Origin: Bdellovibrionia bacterium
GTDB taxonomy: Bacteria; Bdellovibrionota; Bdellovibrionia; Bdellovibrionales; UBA1609
DNA: 35,894 bases
Assembly (NCBI GenBank): GCA_030432925.1
Contig: JAUILT010000025.1
Location: forward strand, 1-35,894
Direction of reading: 5' to 3'
Shown piece after piece: positions 25,515 to 34,067 of this stretch. Made by a program: the position numbers and the translations under genes. The notes under the pieces are model-generated. The model was not told where the DNA came from and searched no databases. It was given only the letters and a program-made list of their open reading frames with translations. Position 1 is the first letter of the stretch; each line of letters opens with the position of its first letter.

Positions 25515-28062
25515 CAAATGGAGATGAAGATAGTGTTTGACCATGGATTTCTAATTGAGCAGCTTCCCCATCCTTTGGACAACCACCATCTGGACAACCA
25601 CTGACCCTTCTGTTTTTTACGAATAAATTATAATCATGACTTCCTGAAATTCCAAAAGAGTTTGCAATATTATTGAACCAAATATTGTTCATCACACGAT
25701 TACCAGAACCTGGCAGAACCAAACCCCCTTGAGAAGAACCGGGCATATTGACAATAATATTATTGTAAAAAGACAAGTTGGTCATAAATTGAGAATTGGT
25801 TCCTCCAGATCCCACATTGTTATAATAATAAATTGTTGTGGTACTTCTTGAAAAAATATTTCCATATATCTTCCAATCAACAGATTCACCAACATTGATC
25901 CCAGCAAAGACAGCTGTACCTTTGATGTTATCCCAAAGGTTGTATCTAAAGGTGATATTTCTATTTTTACCAATAGTAGCCACTCCTTCACCGTGGATAT
26001 TTGTACAATAGGCATCGTTTGCGCCCGTACTTCTAACATCGGCAATATAATTGTGCTCGAAAACAGAGTTGGACCAGTTATTCATATAAAGAGCCTGGCC
26101 AAATATCGTGTGAATGGCGTTATAAGCGAAAATGATGTTGGTACTACCACCGCCTTCAGTTGTGGCATTGATCCCACGAATTTTATAATTATTTGATGTT
26201 GCAAACATTTGTGTATGACGAATTTCTAAATCAGAAGCTCCATTTTTTATGGCGATAAATGCATCATTCCCTGTGCATTTTTGCTCGGGCGTTAAAGACA
26301 CTTCAATGCCATAACCTGACTTCCAAGAGCCTTCTCCTCCACCAGTTTGACCGTCAATTTTATAAAATCCTGTGCTAAACGTCCATTGAGTAAAGCGAGC
26401 AGGGTCGATTGAATACGTATCGTTCCAACCAACGTCAGTCCCATGATCACTGGACAATGCTTTTCGCAATTGAATCCATTGGCTTCCAGACTGAGTATCA
26501 TTAAAATTGTAAGAGCCGTAATTCCCTTGTGCGATAAAGTACACGGCCCCTCTTACTAAAGAGTCTGGTAACGAAGAATAGGCATTCTCCCAATCCATCC
26601 CCGTATTATTACCAGCAGCTCCACTGCGTACGTAAAAACACTCTAATTGCTGACAGTCGATGGGCTCATTATTGACTACTGGTGGTTCTGGCTCCACAGA
26701 GCACGATAGCGCTGTGTATTCGTTAGGAAAAAAGTTGCCATATTTTCCACTGACACACTCTTGCACTTGTTGTTGAGATTGACAACTTGAACCGTAGGGA
26801 ACAGTTTCAGATTCGTATCTAACTCGAGTGATTTTTTCCCCTTCAACACATTTTGTAATAGAATTATTGAGTGATCCTGGAGACAACACAGGCTCTGTTG
26901 AATCCACCTTATACCCAAATACACGAACTTCGGCGATACTGTTCCAGTTATGACTGGTATTATTACCCAACCCAACAATTTTGAGCCCCGTGGAATCAAA
27001 GCTGTCAGAAATATCATAAGAATTAGTAACGTTGGCATCATGCGCGGCCGATTCACCTTTCAAAATCTGTACAAGTTCAACTCCTGCTTGTAAATAGGCA
27101 TCAAAATAAGACTCAGTCTGATTGACATCACTGGCATAAATAACTTCTACGCGACTGACTTGGTAGTGAGCATCAAAAGTGATATCAAGGAACTCTCCAA
27201 TTCCATTAGCTGACCATCTGGTATCCACATCTCTATCAATAGCATATTCTGGTAAATGACCATCATGAGAGCTTGCTGTGACTTTAACCAAAGTTATTTC
27301 TTGCTCAACCATTGGCAGTGGCTCCGAATCCGATAAAACGGTCTCATCAACAGAAATGTCCTCAAATGGATTATAAGAGATAGAGAAATCAGACCAATAC
27401 TTCACCCCCGGCCCCATGGACCAAACACCAATAGTTCCTTGTTGAAACCTTTCCTGGCTTGAATCGGAACAAAATATTGTACTTGCCTGATCCTCAGATG
27501 TTCCATGCTTCCAAATGGATACAGTAAAATCTGTTTTTGAAGAAAATACTGCAGTTGTGACTTTAAATCTGTACCAAGTCATAGGCTCTGGATTGATATC
27601 TAAATATTTTTTTGAACAGGCCGTATTGCCGTGGTTTTCAATGTGAAAAACTGAATTGTTTTGGTATCTACGAACGCGGTAATAAGCATCTGTAAACGGA
27701 TATTGAGATAAAAAAGTAATTCCTATTCCCGCGCGAGCATCCGAAACCATCATTGATCCGGAGTAAATCATTGACTGATATCCGGGGCTCACATTTAGAT
27801 GAGAATGAATATTTGTCTCAGTGGACTCTGTTTTAAGAATAAGACGAGCCTTTTCTCGGTAAAATTGAAATAAATCATCTTGCGTTTGCAGTGAGTTTCC
27901 TGAACCGGTATCAAAAAAATCTGTTGTTTTAAAGCTCGATAAAGCAGTATTACTGCTTGTTGAATTTAGATAAGTTTCAAATTTTGAACAGCCACCTAGA
28001 CTTACGGATAAAAAGGCAAAACCGACGAAATTCAGTAGAAGTTGAACTGGCTCGTATTTCAT
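25363..28062 (-). CDS. mosaic surface lipoprotein: lectin-like, discoidin, Cys module, parallel beta-helix
   Basis: This 899-aa lipoprotein has a lipobox LGGC with C25. Domains in order: a concanavalin/laminin-G-like domain (about 45-245, ending YWSDFSISYNPFED), an F5/8 type C (discoidin) domain (about 255-390; ASSHDGHLPEYAIDRDVDTRWSANG in blocks, IAEVRVFGY), a Cys-rich module (about 395-455; RVRYESETVPYGSSCQSQ), and a right-handed parallel beta-helix with N/I/F ladder repeats (ITFRYNLWDNI, FSRSTTTIYYYNNV) ending in the typical DRGAFEK. Such proteins bind or degrade polysaccharides; the beta-helix resembles polysaccharide lyases but no catalytic residues could be assigned. The upstream poly-G acts as ribosome site (GGGGGGG before ATG). 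Confidence 0.85.
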   Translation of the reverse strand: MKYEPVQLLLNFVGFAFLSVSLGGCSKFETYLNSTSSNTALSSFKTTDFFDTGSGNSLQTQDDLFQFYREKARLILKTESTETNIHSHLNVSPGYQSMIYSGSMMVSDARAGIGITFLSQYPFTDAYYRVRRYQNNSVFHIENHGNTACSKKYLDINPEPMTWYRFKVTTAVFSSKTDFTVSIWKHGTSEDQASTIFCSDSSQERFQQGTIGVWSMGPGVKYWSDFSISYNPFEDISVDETVLSDSEPLPMVEQEITLVKVTASSHDGHLPEYAIDRDVDTRWSANGIGEFLDITFDAHYQVSRVEVIYASDVNQTESYFDAYLQAGVELVQILKGESAAHDANVTNSYDISDSFDSTGLKIVGLGNNTSHNWNSIAEVRVFGYKVDSTEPVLSPGSLNNSITKCVEGEKITRVRYESETVPYGSSCQSQQQVQECVSGKYGNFFPNEYTALSCSVEPEPPVVNNEPIDCQQLECFYVRSGAAGNNTGMDWENAYSSLPDSLVRGAVYFIAQGNYGSYNFNDTQSGSQWIQLRKALSSDHGTDVGWNDTYSIDPARFTQWTFSTGFYKIDGQTGGGEGSWKSGYGIEVSLTPEQKCTGNDAFIAIKNGASDLEIRHTQMFATSNNYKIRGINATTEGGGSTNIIFAYNAIHTIFGQALYMNNWSNSVFEHNYIADVRSTGANDAYCTNIHGEGVATIGKNRNITFRYNLWDNIKGTAVFAGINVGESVDWKIYGNIFSRSTTTIYYYNNVGSGGTNSQFMTNLSFYNNIIVNMPGSSQGGLVLPGSGNRVMNNIWFNNIANSFGISGSHDYNLFVKNRRVSGCPDGGCPKDGEAAQLEIHGQTLSSSPFVNASSDPLVSDYRLKIATDPGLVLKAPFDKDMSGVTRGADGHFDRGAFEK

Positions 28063-28339
28063 GTAACCCCCCCAATAATTCTTTCCCTCCTATATTTTCC
28101 AATACTGTTTTAAAGCCTTAAACTGACATTTTTCAATAGAACCTAGAATTGGTGGATTTCGCTAATAATATAACTCCATTGGTTTTTCATTTTGGCAGTG
28201 ATGTTGCCCTTTTAGGAGATCATGTCTCTCCACGCCCCCAAATATCTCAACTCCTACAAAAGGCACTTGGCCATGTTATTTGTTTGACTGAACTCATTAT
28301 TGCAGATTTCGAGCACAGGGATAAGGGGCTCAATCAACA

Positions 28340-28687
28340 CTAAAGTCGGCCATTCTTTGAACGAGCTTTTTCCACAGGGTATTTGATAGCATTCTTTTTG
28401 ATTTTTGCCTGCAGTATATCCTTTAGAGACATCTTGTTTCGCTGAGCAAACCGCAGTAAAAAAAACAACACATCTGCAACCTCCTCCTCCACAGCTTTTC
28501 TGCCCTCAAAATCTGAAAGTTTCTCTTCCACCTGATGGTCCGATAAAAATCGAAATTCATCGAGCAGTTCTGAACTCTCTGTCACTAGACCAATGGCCAG
28601 CTCTTTGGGAGTATGAAAGGGGTCCCACTCCCTTTCTTCACAAAACTGCTGTACATTTTTCATCATTTGCTCGAGTGAATCCGCCAT
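28340..28687 (-). CDS. MazG-like nucleotide pyrophosphohydrolase (dCTPase type)
   Basis: The 115-aa all-alpha NTP pyrophosphatase is of the RS21-C6/dCTPase subgroup. The metal-binding motif is split as ELAIGLVTESSELLDEF (E-x2-E) and EEEVADVLFFLLRFA (E-x3-D), with the end NAIKYPVEKARSKNG typical of the subgroup. These enzymes hydrolyse noncanonical or excess dNTPs to dNMP and PPi. Single gene. The region downstream (28063-28339) holds no convincing gene. Confidence 0.9.
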   Translation of the reverse strand: MADSLEQMMKNVQQFCEEREWDPFHTPKELAIGLVTESSELLDEFRFLSDHQVEEKLSDFEGRKAVEEEVADVLFFLLRFAQRNKMSLKDILQAKIKKNAIKYPVEKARSKNGRL

Positions 28688-28880
28688 AAATACCCTCCGT
28701 ATAAACTCTCACATGAGAGCAATCATCATTTCGCCACTAAAATCCGCTGGCAACATCCCTTCAATAGGCTTTACACGAAAAAAATCTGTAAGCCAAATAA
28801 GCTGGCCCTCAACTCATTGAGGTAGAATCTTTCCAGCTCAAGGTCGAGGTCTAGAATCTTTTGTAAGTGTCTGGATTTGT

Positions 28881-28907
28881 TAGTTTTTCAAATAATTTTG
28901 ACGATAA
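28881..28907 (+). promoter_or_regulatory. candidate sigma-28-like promoter of the FecR/barrel pair
   Basis: TAGT (28881-28884), 15 bases, GACGATAA (28900-28907). The -10 octamer matches sigma-28 at 7 of 8 and the -35 only 2 of 4. The start codon is at 28933, with AAAGGA between, giving a plausible leader. Confidence 0.33.
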
Positions 28908-28932
28908 GAAAGAGAGCGAAAGGACTTGAGCT

Positions 28933-31059
28933 ATGAACAGGTATGCCCAGAGACTACTGATTGCTTTTTTGATTTCATCGGGGTGCTACACCTTCACATA
29001 TCTGTGGTACCAAAATGTTTCTGATAGCTCTCGATCACGAACCCAGCAAAACCCGGTGGCAAAGTTAAGTCGAGCCATCAATGACGTGCAACGAAAACCG
29101 TTGGCACGAGTGATCTGGGAAGAGATCACACTGAACGAAGACCTCTATGCCGGTGAGGCGATTCGAACCAGCGCAGCCTCCGAAGCTAAAATTCTTTTTC
29201 TAGAAAATGGAACTGAGGTTGAACTAGAACCCGAATCTTTAATTGTCTTAGAAAGAACAGATGATGGAATTGCTCTTGATTTTCTTAAAGGAAACCTGCT
29301 CGTAAAATCCAAAAAAGGAACTGAAGGCTCGACAAGCATCAAACTTAAAACTGGAGATAATGAAATTCAGCTCAATGATGCTGATCTCTCCCTCTCTAAA
29401 TCTGACAAAGGTAAGGTGGACCTAGAGGTTTTCAGCGGAACTGCGGAGTTGCGGCAAGATGGAAAATCCACCGTTCTGGATCAATCAAAGTCTGGAACAC
29501 TGGATGATAAAGGCCTAAAGATGAATAAAAGTCGGCTTCAAGTCCTTTCCCCTATACCTGGAACCCCTGTGTACATTGACCCTGCAAAAAAAGAAAAACT
29601 CCCACTGGTCTGGCAAAAAACTCCTCAAGGCTACACTGTTTATGTAGAAAGAGGGAGAGATCGAGGTCGACTTTACCGCAACCAACACCTGACCAGTCCA
29701 GGAGAAGCCGGAAACATAGAAGTTCCCACGAAGGTGGGTAAGTTCTTTTTTCGCCTTATCGCTGTCCCTGCAGACACGACAAAGCCAGAGTTAAGATCTC
29801 ATATTTTTCCCGTAGATATTTTGGCCAAATCCCCCCCCGTACTTCTGCAACCAGAAAAAAACCAACAGATTATTATTAAGCGCAACCAAACAAAATTAAA
29901 AATAAAATGGATCAGTAAAAATCTGTTTGAAAATATGGTTGTGGAAATCTCAAAAGACCCCGGTCTTCGACAAAAAGTACTCACTGAACCCCTTAACCCC
30001 AAACTCACATTTGGAGAAGTGGAATTCCAACAGCAAGGTCCATTTTATATGAGAATCACTGGCTATATGAAGACCAACAATAAGACTGAGCCGCTATCCA
30101 GTCCCGTCATTCCTTTTACGGTCAAAAAGGGGGTCGACCTTATTCCTCCACAACTGAGATCCCCGGCCCCCGATCAAAGACTGACATTTCAACAGGTCCA
30201 TGAGCAAGGGTTATTTCTATCCTGGGAGAACGTTCCGGGAATTAAAAACTACAAACTCCGCATTCAAAACTCCAAAAAGAAAATGATCGTTGATCGAGTG
30301 GTAAATACCAATCCCTTACGCCTCAACGATATTCTCCCCGGCAAGTACCGTTGGTCAGTGGCATCACTAGGGCCTGAAGATAAGCTTTCTAAGTACGCAA
30401 AACTAAGAACTTTTACTGTTGAAGAAATGCCTCGTATTCTCTGGGTGAATGGCTCAGATATGTCTCAGTACTTTTACTGGACCCAAACACCCCATCTTGT
30501 TGCTCAATGGCAACGCAACGTTAAAGATGTAAGGTCCTGGAGGGTTCGTTTTGCCACTGAAGGAGCAGTAATATCCGATGCTCAATGGCAACCCACTTCA
30601 GTGCCTATGGTGAAAATGCAAGTCCATCAAGATGGCATATACGATGTCGAAGTCGAAGGACTTAACGAAGAAGGCCAAGTCGTTGCTCGCAGCTCCAGAA
30701 AATCATTTACTATCGCACCTCAAGCTCTTCTTCCAGCTCCTCAGTTTGCTAAAAGCCTCCCAGAAACCCTTAAGGCCGATCGCCGTGGAAACCTCGCCGT
30801 AGAATGGACTCAAGTAAAAGGTGCCAAACACTATAAACTAGAGGTTTTAAGTTCAGATGGAGAAAGAGTGGTTTCTGAGAGCAAGGTGCAAAGAACCACA
30901 GCTTCGCTCAAAAAATTGCCCCCAGGTAATTATAAAATCACTGTAAAGGCTATTGATGAATACGACCGAGATGGAGAGTCTACAGAGGCAAAGGCTCTAG
31001 ATGTTCCAAAAAAGAGTGCCATCCGAGCTCCAAAAATAAAAAAACTAAAAGTGAAGTAA
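28933..31059 (+). CDS. FecR-domain envelope protein with repeated FnIII-like domains
   Basis: The 708-aa protein has one N-terminal TM helix (about 8-27) and a large periplasmic part. A FecR domain spans about 60-200 (NEDLYAGEAIRTSAASEAKILFLENGTEVELEPES in blocks, then LDFLKGNLLVKS and SGTAELRQDG), a fold used in sensing and in envelope assembly proteins. It is followed by four or five immunoglobulin/FnIII-like repeats (for example WENVPGIKNYKLRIQNS then LPGKYRWSVASLG; WTQVKGAKHYKLEVLSS then LPPGNYKITVKAID) and a Lys-rich end. The next gene begins 6 bases after the stop and encodes a protein with similar repeats plus a barrel, so the two likely work together across the envelope. Confidence 0.85.
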   Translation: MNRYAQRLLIAFLISSGCYTFTYLWYQNVSDSSRSRTQQNPVAKLSRAINDVQRKPLARVIWEEITLNEDLYAGEAIRTSAASEAKILFLENGTEVELEPESLIVLERTDDGIALDFLKGNLLVKSKKGTEGSTSIKLKTGDNEIQLNDADLSLSKSDKGKVDLEVFSGTAELRQDGKSTVLDQSKSGTLDDKGLKMNKSRLQVLSPIPGTPVYIDPAKKEKLPLVWQKTPQGYTVYVERGRDRGRLYRNQHLTSPGEAGNIEVPTKVGKFFFRLIAVPADTTKPELRSHIFPVDILAKSPPVLLQPEKNQQIIIKRNQTKLKIKWISKNLFENMVVEISKDPGLRQKVLTEPLNPKLTFGEVEFQQQGPFYMRITGYMKTNNKTEPLSSPVIPFTVKKGVDLIPPQLRSPAPDQRLTFQQVHEQGLFLSWENVPGIKNYKLRIQNSKKKMIVDRVVNTNPLRLNDILPGKYRWSVASLGPEDKLSKYAKLRTFTVEEMPRILWVNGSDMSQYFYWTQTPHLVAQWQRNVKDVRSWRVRFATEGAVISDAQWQPTSVPMVKMQVHQDGIYDVEVEGLNEEGQVVARSSRKSFTIAPQALLPAPQFAKSLPETLKADRRGNLAVEWTQVKGAKHYKLEVLSSDGERVVSESKVQRTTASLKKLPPGNYKITVKAIDEYDRDGESTEAKALDVPKKSAIRAPKIKKLKVK

Positions 31060-31065
31060 AAAAAT

Positions 31066-32733
31066 ATGCTTTTTAAAGTAGATAACACAGTAAAAACTCT
31101 CTCCTCTGACCGATTTTGTCTGAAATGGTTGAGCTTAGGTTTGCTGTGCTTTTTACTCCATTCGCCCTTAGCTCTAACCAAGGAGTTTCAACGAGCCGTA
31201 AACCTTGAGTTTGAGTCTATTCAAGGAGCTACTGGCTATGAAGTCAAAATTCAAAGAGTTCTTGCCAGTGGAAAGAAAAAACCACCAATCACTTTTCAAC
31301 TTAAAAAGCCTATTTGGGAGGCCTCAGTCAACTACGGTAAGTATGAGTTGTCTTTAAGAACTTTTGATGACCGAGGTGTTCCCGGTGACTGGTCAGAAAG
31401 CATGGAGTTTGTAGTTGCCCCTTTACCTCCTCAACTCATTGCTCCTCAACCCCATCAAAAAATAAAAACTGCTCAAGAAAACAGCTACCAAGTGCCATTT
31501 CAATGGCAGGCTGTCCCCGGTGCCAGCTCCTATGAGTTAATTATAACGGATACATCCAATAACAAAAGTAAAACCTATTTGGTAAAAAAGAAAAATCACT
31601 ATGATGCTGACCTAGAGGTTGCCAAAACTTATGAGTGGAAAGTTATATCTTTACTGTCAGAGGGTCTCAAAAGTGACTCTGATAGCTTCACACAAACATT
31701 TCAATTGATTGGAAAACCTCTCCAAACTCCAGATGTGGATGAGCCTTCTAGTAAATTTCCACAAAAAATCACTTGGAATAAACCAAAACATGCCGACTCT
31801 TATACTTATGCCCTCTACTACAAAACCAATTCTGGAAAATGGAAACAAATAAAGTCCCAGCGCCATATCAAAGAGCCACAAATCCCATTCAACTTAGCCC
31901 ACCCTACCGGAGAGTATCAAATCAAAGTACGGGCAGAAGGCCAAGGTCGCCAGCCCTCTCAACTGGCCTCTCAGACTTTTAAGGTTCAAGGGGGCTTAAG
32001 ATCACCCGCCGCCATAGAGGCTGCTCAACTCAAAGACTCTTTAAATAAGCCCACAAACTTTTATGCTATTGCCAGCTACTTTATAACCCAAATGAACTAC
32101 TCTGGAGACCGCTACGAAACCGGTAAGCGCTCTACATTTCAAGGGGTTGGTGGAACAGGACGATTAGGACTTGGTTACCAAAAATCTTTTCAACAATGGG
32201 GAGCTTTTGGAATTGTAGACCTTGGTGGAATCAACATTGGAGAAGAAAATTACACCTTTGCCTCGGCAGAACTCCACGGAACCTGGCAACTTCATTTAAC
32301 CCCGTTCAGTCTCTTGCAAGTATCCACCGGGCTTTACATGAAAGAACTGCCTGAACTACAAGGAAACGACACCGCAGGTATCACTGGGGTGAATAAGGCC
32401 AAAAACTTGGGTCCTCATTTAGGCTTCAAGTACTGGGTGCCCTACAGCTACAAATATGGCCTCCAACTGAACGGACGTGTGTATTATTCTCTTCTTGGAA
32501 CAGCTCCCAACGGCAAAGAGGTGCAACCGTCGATATCCTATCAGCTAGGAGTCTTGGGTAGTGTGAAACTAACAAAAAAGTTTATGGGGTATGCCGGCTA
32601 TGCCTACAGAGTGGATGAGTCTCACTATAGTGCTGATTCAGAGGCTGCATTTTCTAATGCCCAACCCGGAGACATCAATGTGATACAACTTCAGGGACAT
32701 TATCTCAACTTGATTCTAGAGTATTCATTCTAA
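31066..32733 (+). CDS. FnIII-repeat protein with C-terminal outer-membrane beta-barrel
   Basis: The 555-aa product has an N-terminal export signal (hydrophobic run LSLGLLCFLLHSPLALT, cleavage near residue 38), about three FnIII-like repeats (residues 40-320; WQAVPGASSYELIITDTS, AKTYEWKVISL, GEYQIKVRAEG) and from about 330 a beta-barrel-like domain of alternating strands (GRLGLGYQKSFQQWGAFGIVDLG, FTPF-like strands) ending in YLNLILEYSF, with a C-terminal Phe as in outer-membrane proteins. It starts 6 bases after the FecR gene. Family unknown to me. The FnIII repeats would hang in the periplasm, facing those of the FecR partner. Confidence 0.8.
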   Translation: MLFKVDNTVKTLSSDRFCLKWLSLGLLCFLLHSPLALTKEFQRAVNLEFESIQGATGYEVKIQRVLASGKKKPPITFQLKKPIWEASVNYGKYELSLRTFDDRGVPGDWSESMEFVVAPLPPQLIAPQPHQKIKTAQENSYQVPFQWQAVPGASSYELIITDTSNNKSKTYLVKKKNHYDADLEVAKTYEWKVISLLSEGLKSDSDSFTQTFQLIGKPLQTPDVDEPSSKFPQKITWNKPKHADSYTYALYYKTNSGKWKQIKSQRHIKEPQIPFNLAHPTGEYQIKVRAEGQGRQPSQLASQTFKVQGGLRSPAAIEAAQLKDSLNKPTNFYAIASYFITQMNYSGDRYETGKRSTFQGVGGTGRLGLGYQKSFQQWGAFGIVDLGGINIGEENYTFASAELHGTWQLHLTPFSLLQVSTGLYMKELPELQGNDTAGITGVNKAKNLGPHLGFKYWVPYSYKYGLQLNGRVYYSLLGTAPNGKEVQPSISYQLGVLGSVKLTKKFMGYAGYAYRVDESHYSADSEAAFSNAQPGDINVIQLQGHYLNLILEYSF

Positions 32734-32857
32734 AAAGCCTCTCTCGGCTATCTTTAATCCTTATTGAGACATGCAAAGAGTTTGTTTATGGAATGTGAGG
32801 AAATCCTGATATTCTGTAAAAGTATTGACCAGTTTAAACGCACACCGAGGAACGTAT

Positions 32858-33697
32858 ATGAAGATGTGTTATCAATATCGTCAAAATCAATGGCTTTGGA
32901 TATCTCTCCTTTTTCTAGGCCTCACCACTTTCTCCTCACAGGCTTTTGCTCAAAGTGGAAATCTCATAGAAGACGTCCGCTGCACAGGAGGCTCTTGTCT
33001 CACAGGAGGCTATGAAAAATATGATGCCTTTGGAAGCCTCATGGAGATTGGAACCTGTACAAATGGAGACTGTGCCACTCAAGGCTGGCAGGTATTGCGG
33101 CTCTCTGGTCTGAATACTCATGTTGTATGTAATGAAAATAGCTGTTTTGAGAACGGTTTTAGTGAAGTAAATACCAGCGACAACTCCCTTGTCTCTGTGA
33201 GAGCTTGTAATGAGGGAGACTGCCTACTGAATGGCTGGGTGGATCACACCTTTATTCCAGAAGAGATCATTGAGGGAATTCACTGCAACGCTCAAGGATG
33301 CGACTTTGGTTTTATAACTGAAGAGCTATCACAAATCATTGATGAAAATAATAAAAGCAGAAGAAGACTTGAGACTCGCAAAGCCCGTATAGAGTCCCGT
33401 ATTGCAGCCAAACAGATAAAACAAAATAAAATCCAACAACAAATAGATGCTCTCAAAAACCGTAAATATAAAAAAAGAAAATGTAAGAAAAAGAGTCACC
33501 ATCTGTTTAGACTAGTGAGACGTTATTTTAAAATTGAAATACAGATTCAAAAACTGCAGCAACGACAGGCCCGTATTCAAGAAAAACTCGACGCGATTGT
33601 TGACCCAACAATCGTACTGAGCTCCAAACAGGCATTTTGCATTAGCCCTGGCGGATGCTTTTCTGATGGCTATATGGTTTATACCCAAAATGATTGA
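32858..33697 (+). CDS. secreted Cys-x4-Cys aromatic-repeat protein with basic coiled coil (copy 1)
   Basis: The start is ATG 32858 (279 aa): GAGGAA ends 7 bases upstream and a signal peptide follows (cleavage after A31, AFA-Q). The mature part has six repeats of C-x4-C-x3/4-G-aromatic: C42/C47 (GY), C67/C72 (GW), C91/C96 (GF), C117/C122 (GW), C143/C148 (GF) and C261/C267 (GY, C-x5-C). The first five are spaced 24-26 residues. Between repeats 5 and 6 lies a coiled-coil of about 100 residues (155-250), strongly basic (KNRKYKKRKCKKKS). I know no named family. Copy 2 follows at 34068 with the same plan. Distinctive conserved phrase: NGDCATQGW. Confidence 0.85.
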   Translation: MKMCYQYRQNQWLWISLLFLGLTTFSSQAFAQSGNLIEDVRCTGGSCLTGGYEKYDAFGSLMEIGTCTNGDCATQGWQVLRLSGLNTHVVCNENSCFENGFSEVNTSDNSLVSVRACNEGDCLLNGWVDHTFIPEEIIEGIHCNAQGCDFGFITEELSQIIDENNKSRRRLETRKARIESRIAAKQIKQNKIQQQIDALKNRKYKKRKCKKKSHHLFRLVRRYFKIEIQIQKLQQRQARIQEKLDAIVDPTIVLSSKQAFCISPGGCFSDGYMVYTQND

Positions 33698-33727
33698 GTG
33701 AATTTATTTGACTGACTCGCTCTCTAC

Positions 33728-33750
33728 AAAAAGGTATGTCGTACCTTTTT
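33728..33750 (+). terminator. terminator of repeat-protein copy 1
   Basis: AAAAAGGTA (33728-33736), loop TGTCG, TACCTTTTT (33742-33750): a 9-bp perfect stem whose 3' arm supplies the T-run. It is 30 bases after the stop at 33697, so copy 1 and copy 2 are separate transcripts. The 3' arm shares 13 bases (TCGTACCTTTTTG) with 15954-15966. Confidence 0.6.
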
Positions 33751-33871
33751 GAGACTGTTGCACCGCAAAGACCTTACAAAACCTGTTGCAGTCATTGGCC
33801 CCTGTCCTGGCCCTGTTTCTTCTTAAAAAACTTTGCAAAATCATTATGTTACGGGCGATGCGCTTATCCAC

Positions 33872-33902
33872 GTTAAAAGGTTTAACAGGTGTCAAATGAC
33901 AC
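33872..33902 (+). promoter_or_regulatory. two adjacent palindromes, possible operator before copy 2
   Basis: GTTAAAAGGTTTAAC (33872-33886, arms of 6 with a 3-base centre) and GTGTCAAATGACAC (33889-33902, arms of 6 with a 2-base centre) are separated by two bases. Both are perfect inverted repeats; the second resembles, but does not match, CRP-type sites (TGTGA-N6-TCACA). They sit 165 bases before ATG 34068. A role as binding sites is inference. Confidence 0.42.
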
Positions 33903-34067
33903 ACTCAGGCCCAAGACATTTGGACATTTCACTCGACTTTAGCCTCGTTTATTTTGTTCTGCCATGGCACAGCCTTCGCTAAACCAATGAAGCAGCGAAC
34001 GTTACCAAAAAGCTCACGTCAGTAGACAGTTCATAAACCTTTAAACAACTTCAATGAGGAACCTAAT

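Larger units (their letters stand above)
33698..34067. other. 370-bp gap between the two repeat paralogs
   Basis: It contains a terminator hairpin (33728-33750), then about 120 bases without structure, two adjacent palindromes (33872-33902), and a T/C-rich stretch up to the ribosome site GAGGAAC before ATG 34068. A 66-codon minus-strand frame (33704-33904) exists but runs through the terminator and the palindromes. No repeat or mobile element. Confidence 0.6.

Noticed and set aside
28149-28343. 64-codon plus-strand frame between the lipoprotein and MazG-like genes
   Set aside because: No ribosome site, no family, and it ends on top of the MazG gene's stop; probably chance.
32734-32760. AGCC-TCTCTC-GGCT hairpin after the barrel gene
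   Set aside because: Four-base stem without a clear T-run; not enough for a terminator call.
33704-33904. 66-codon minus-strand frame in the gap between repeat paralogs
   Set aside because: It runs through the terminator hairpin and the palindromes, has no clear ribosome site and no recognisable sequence.
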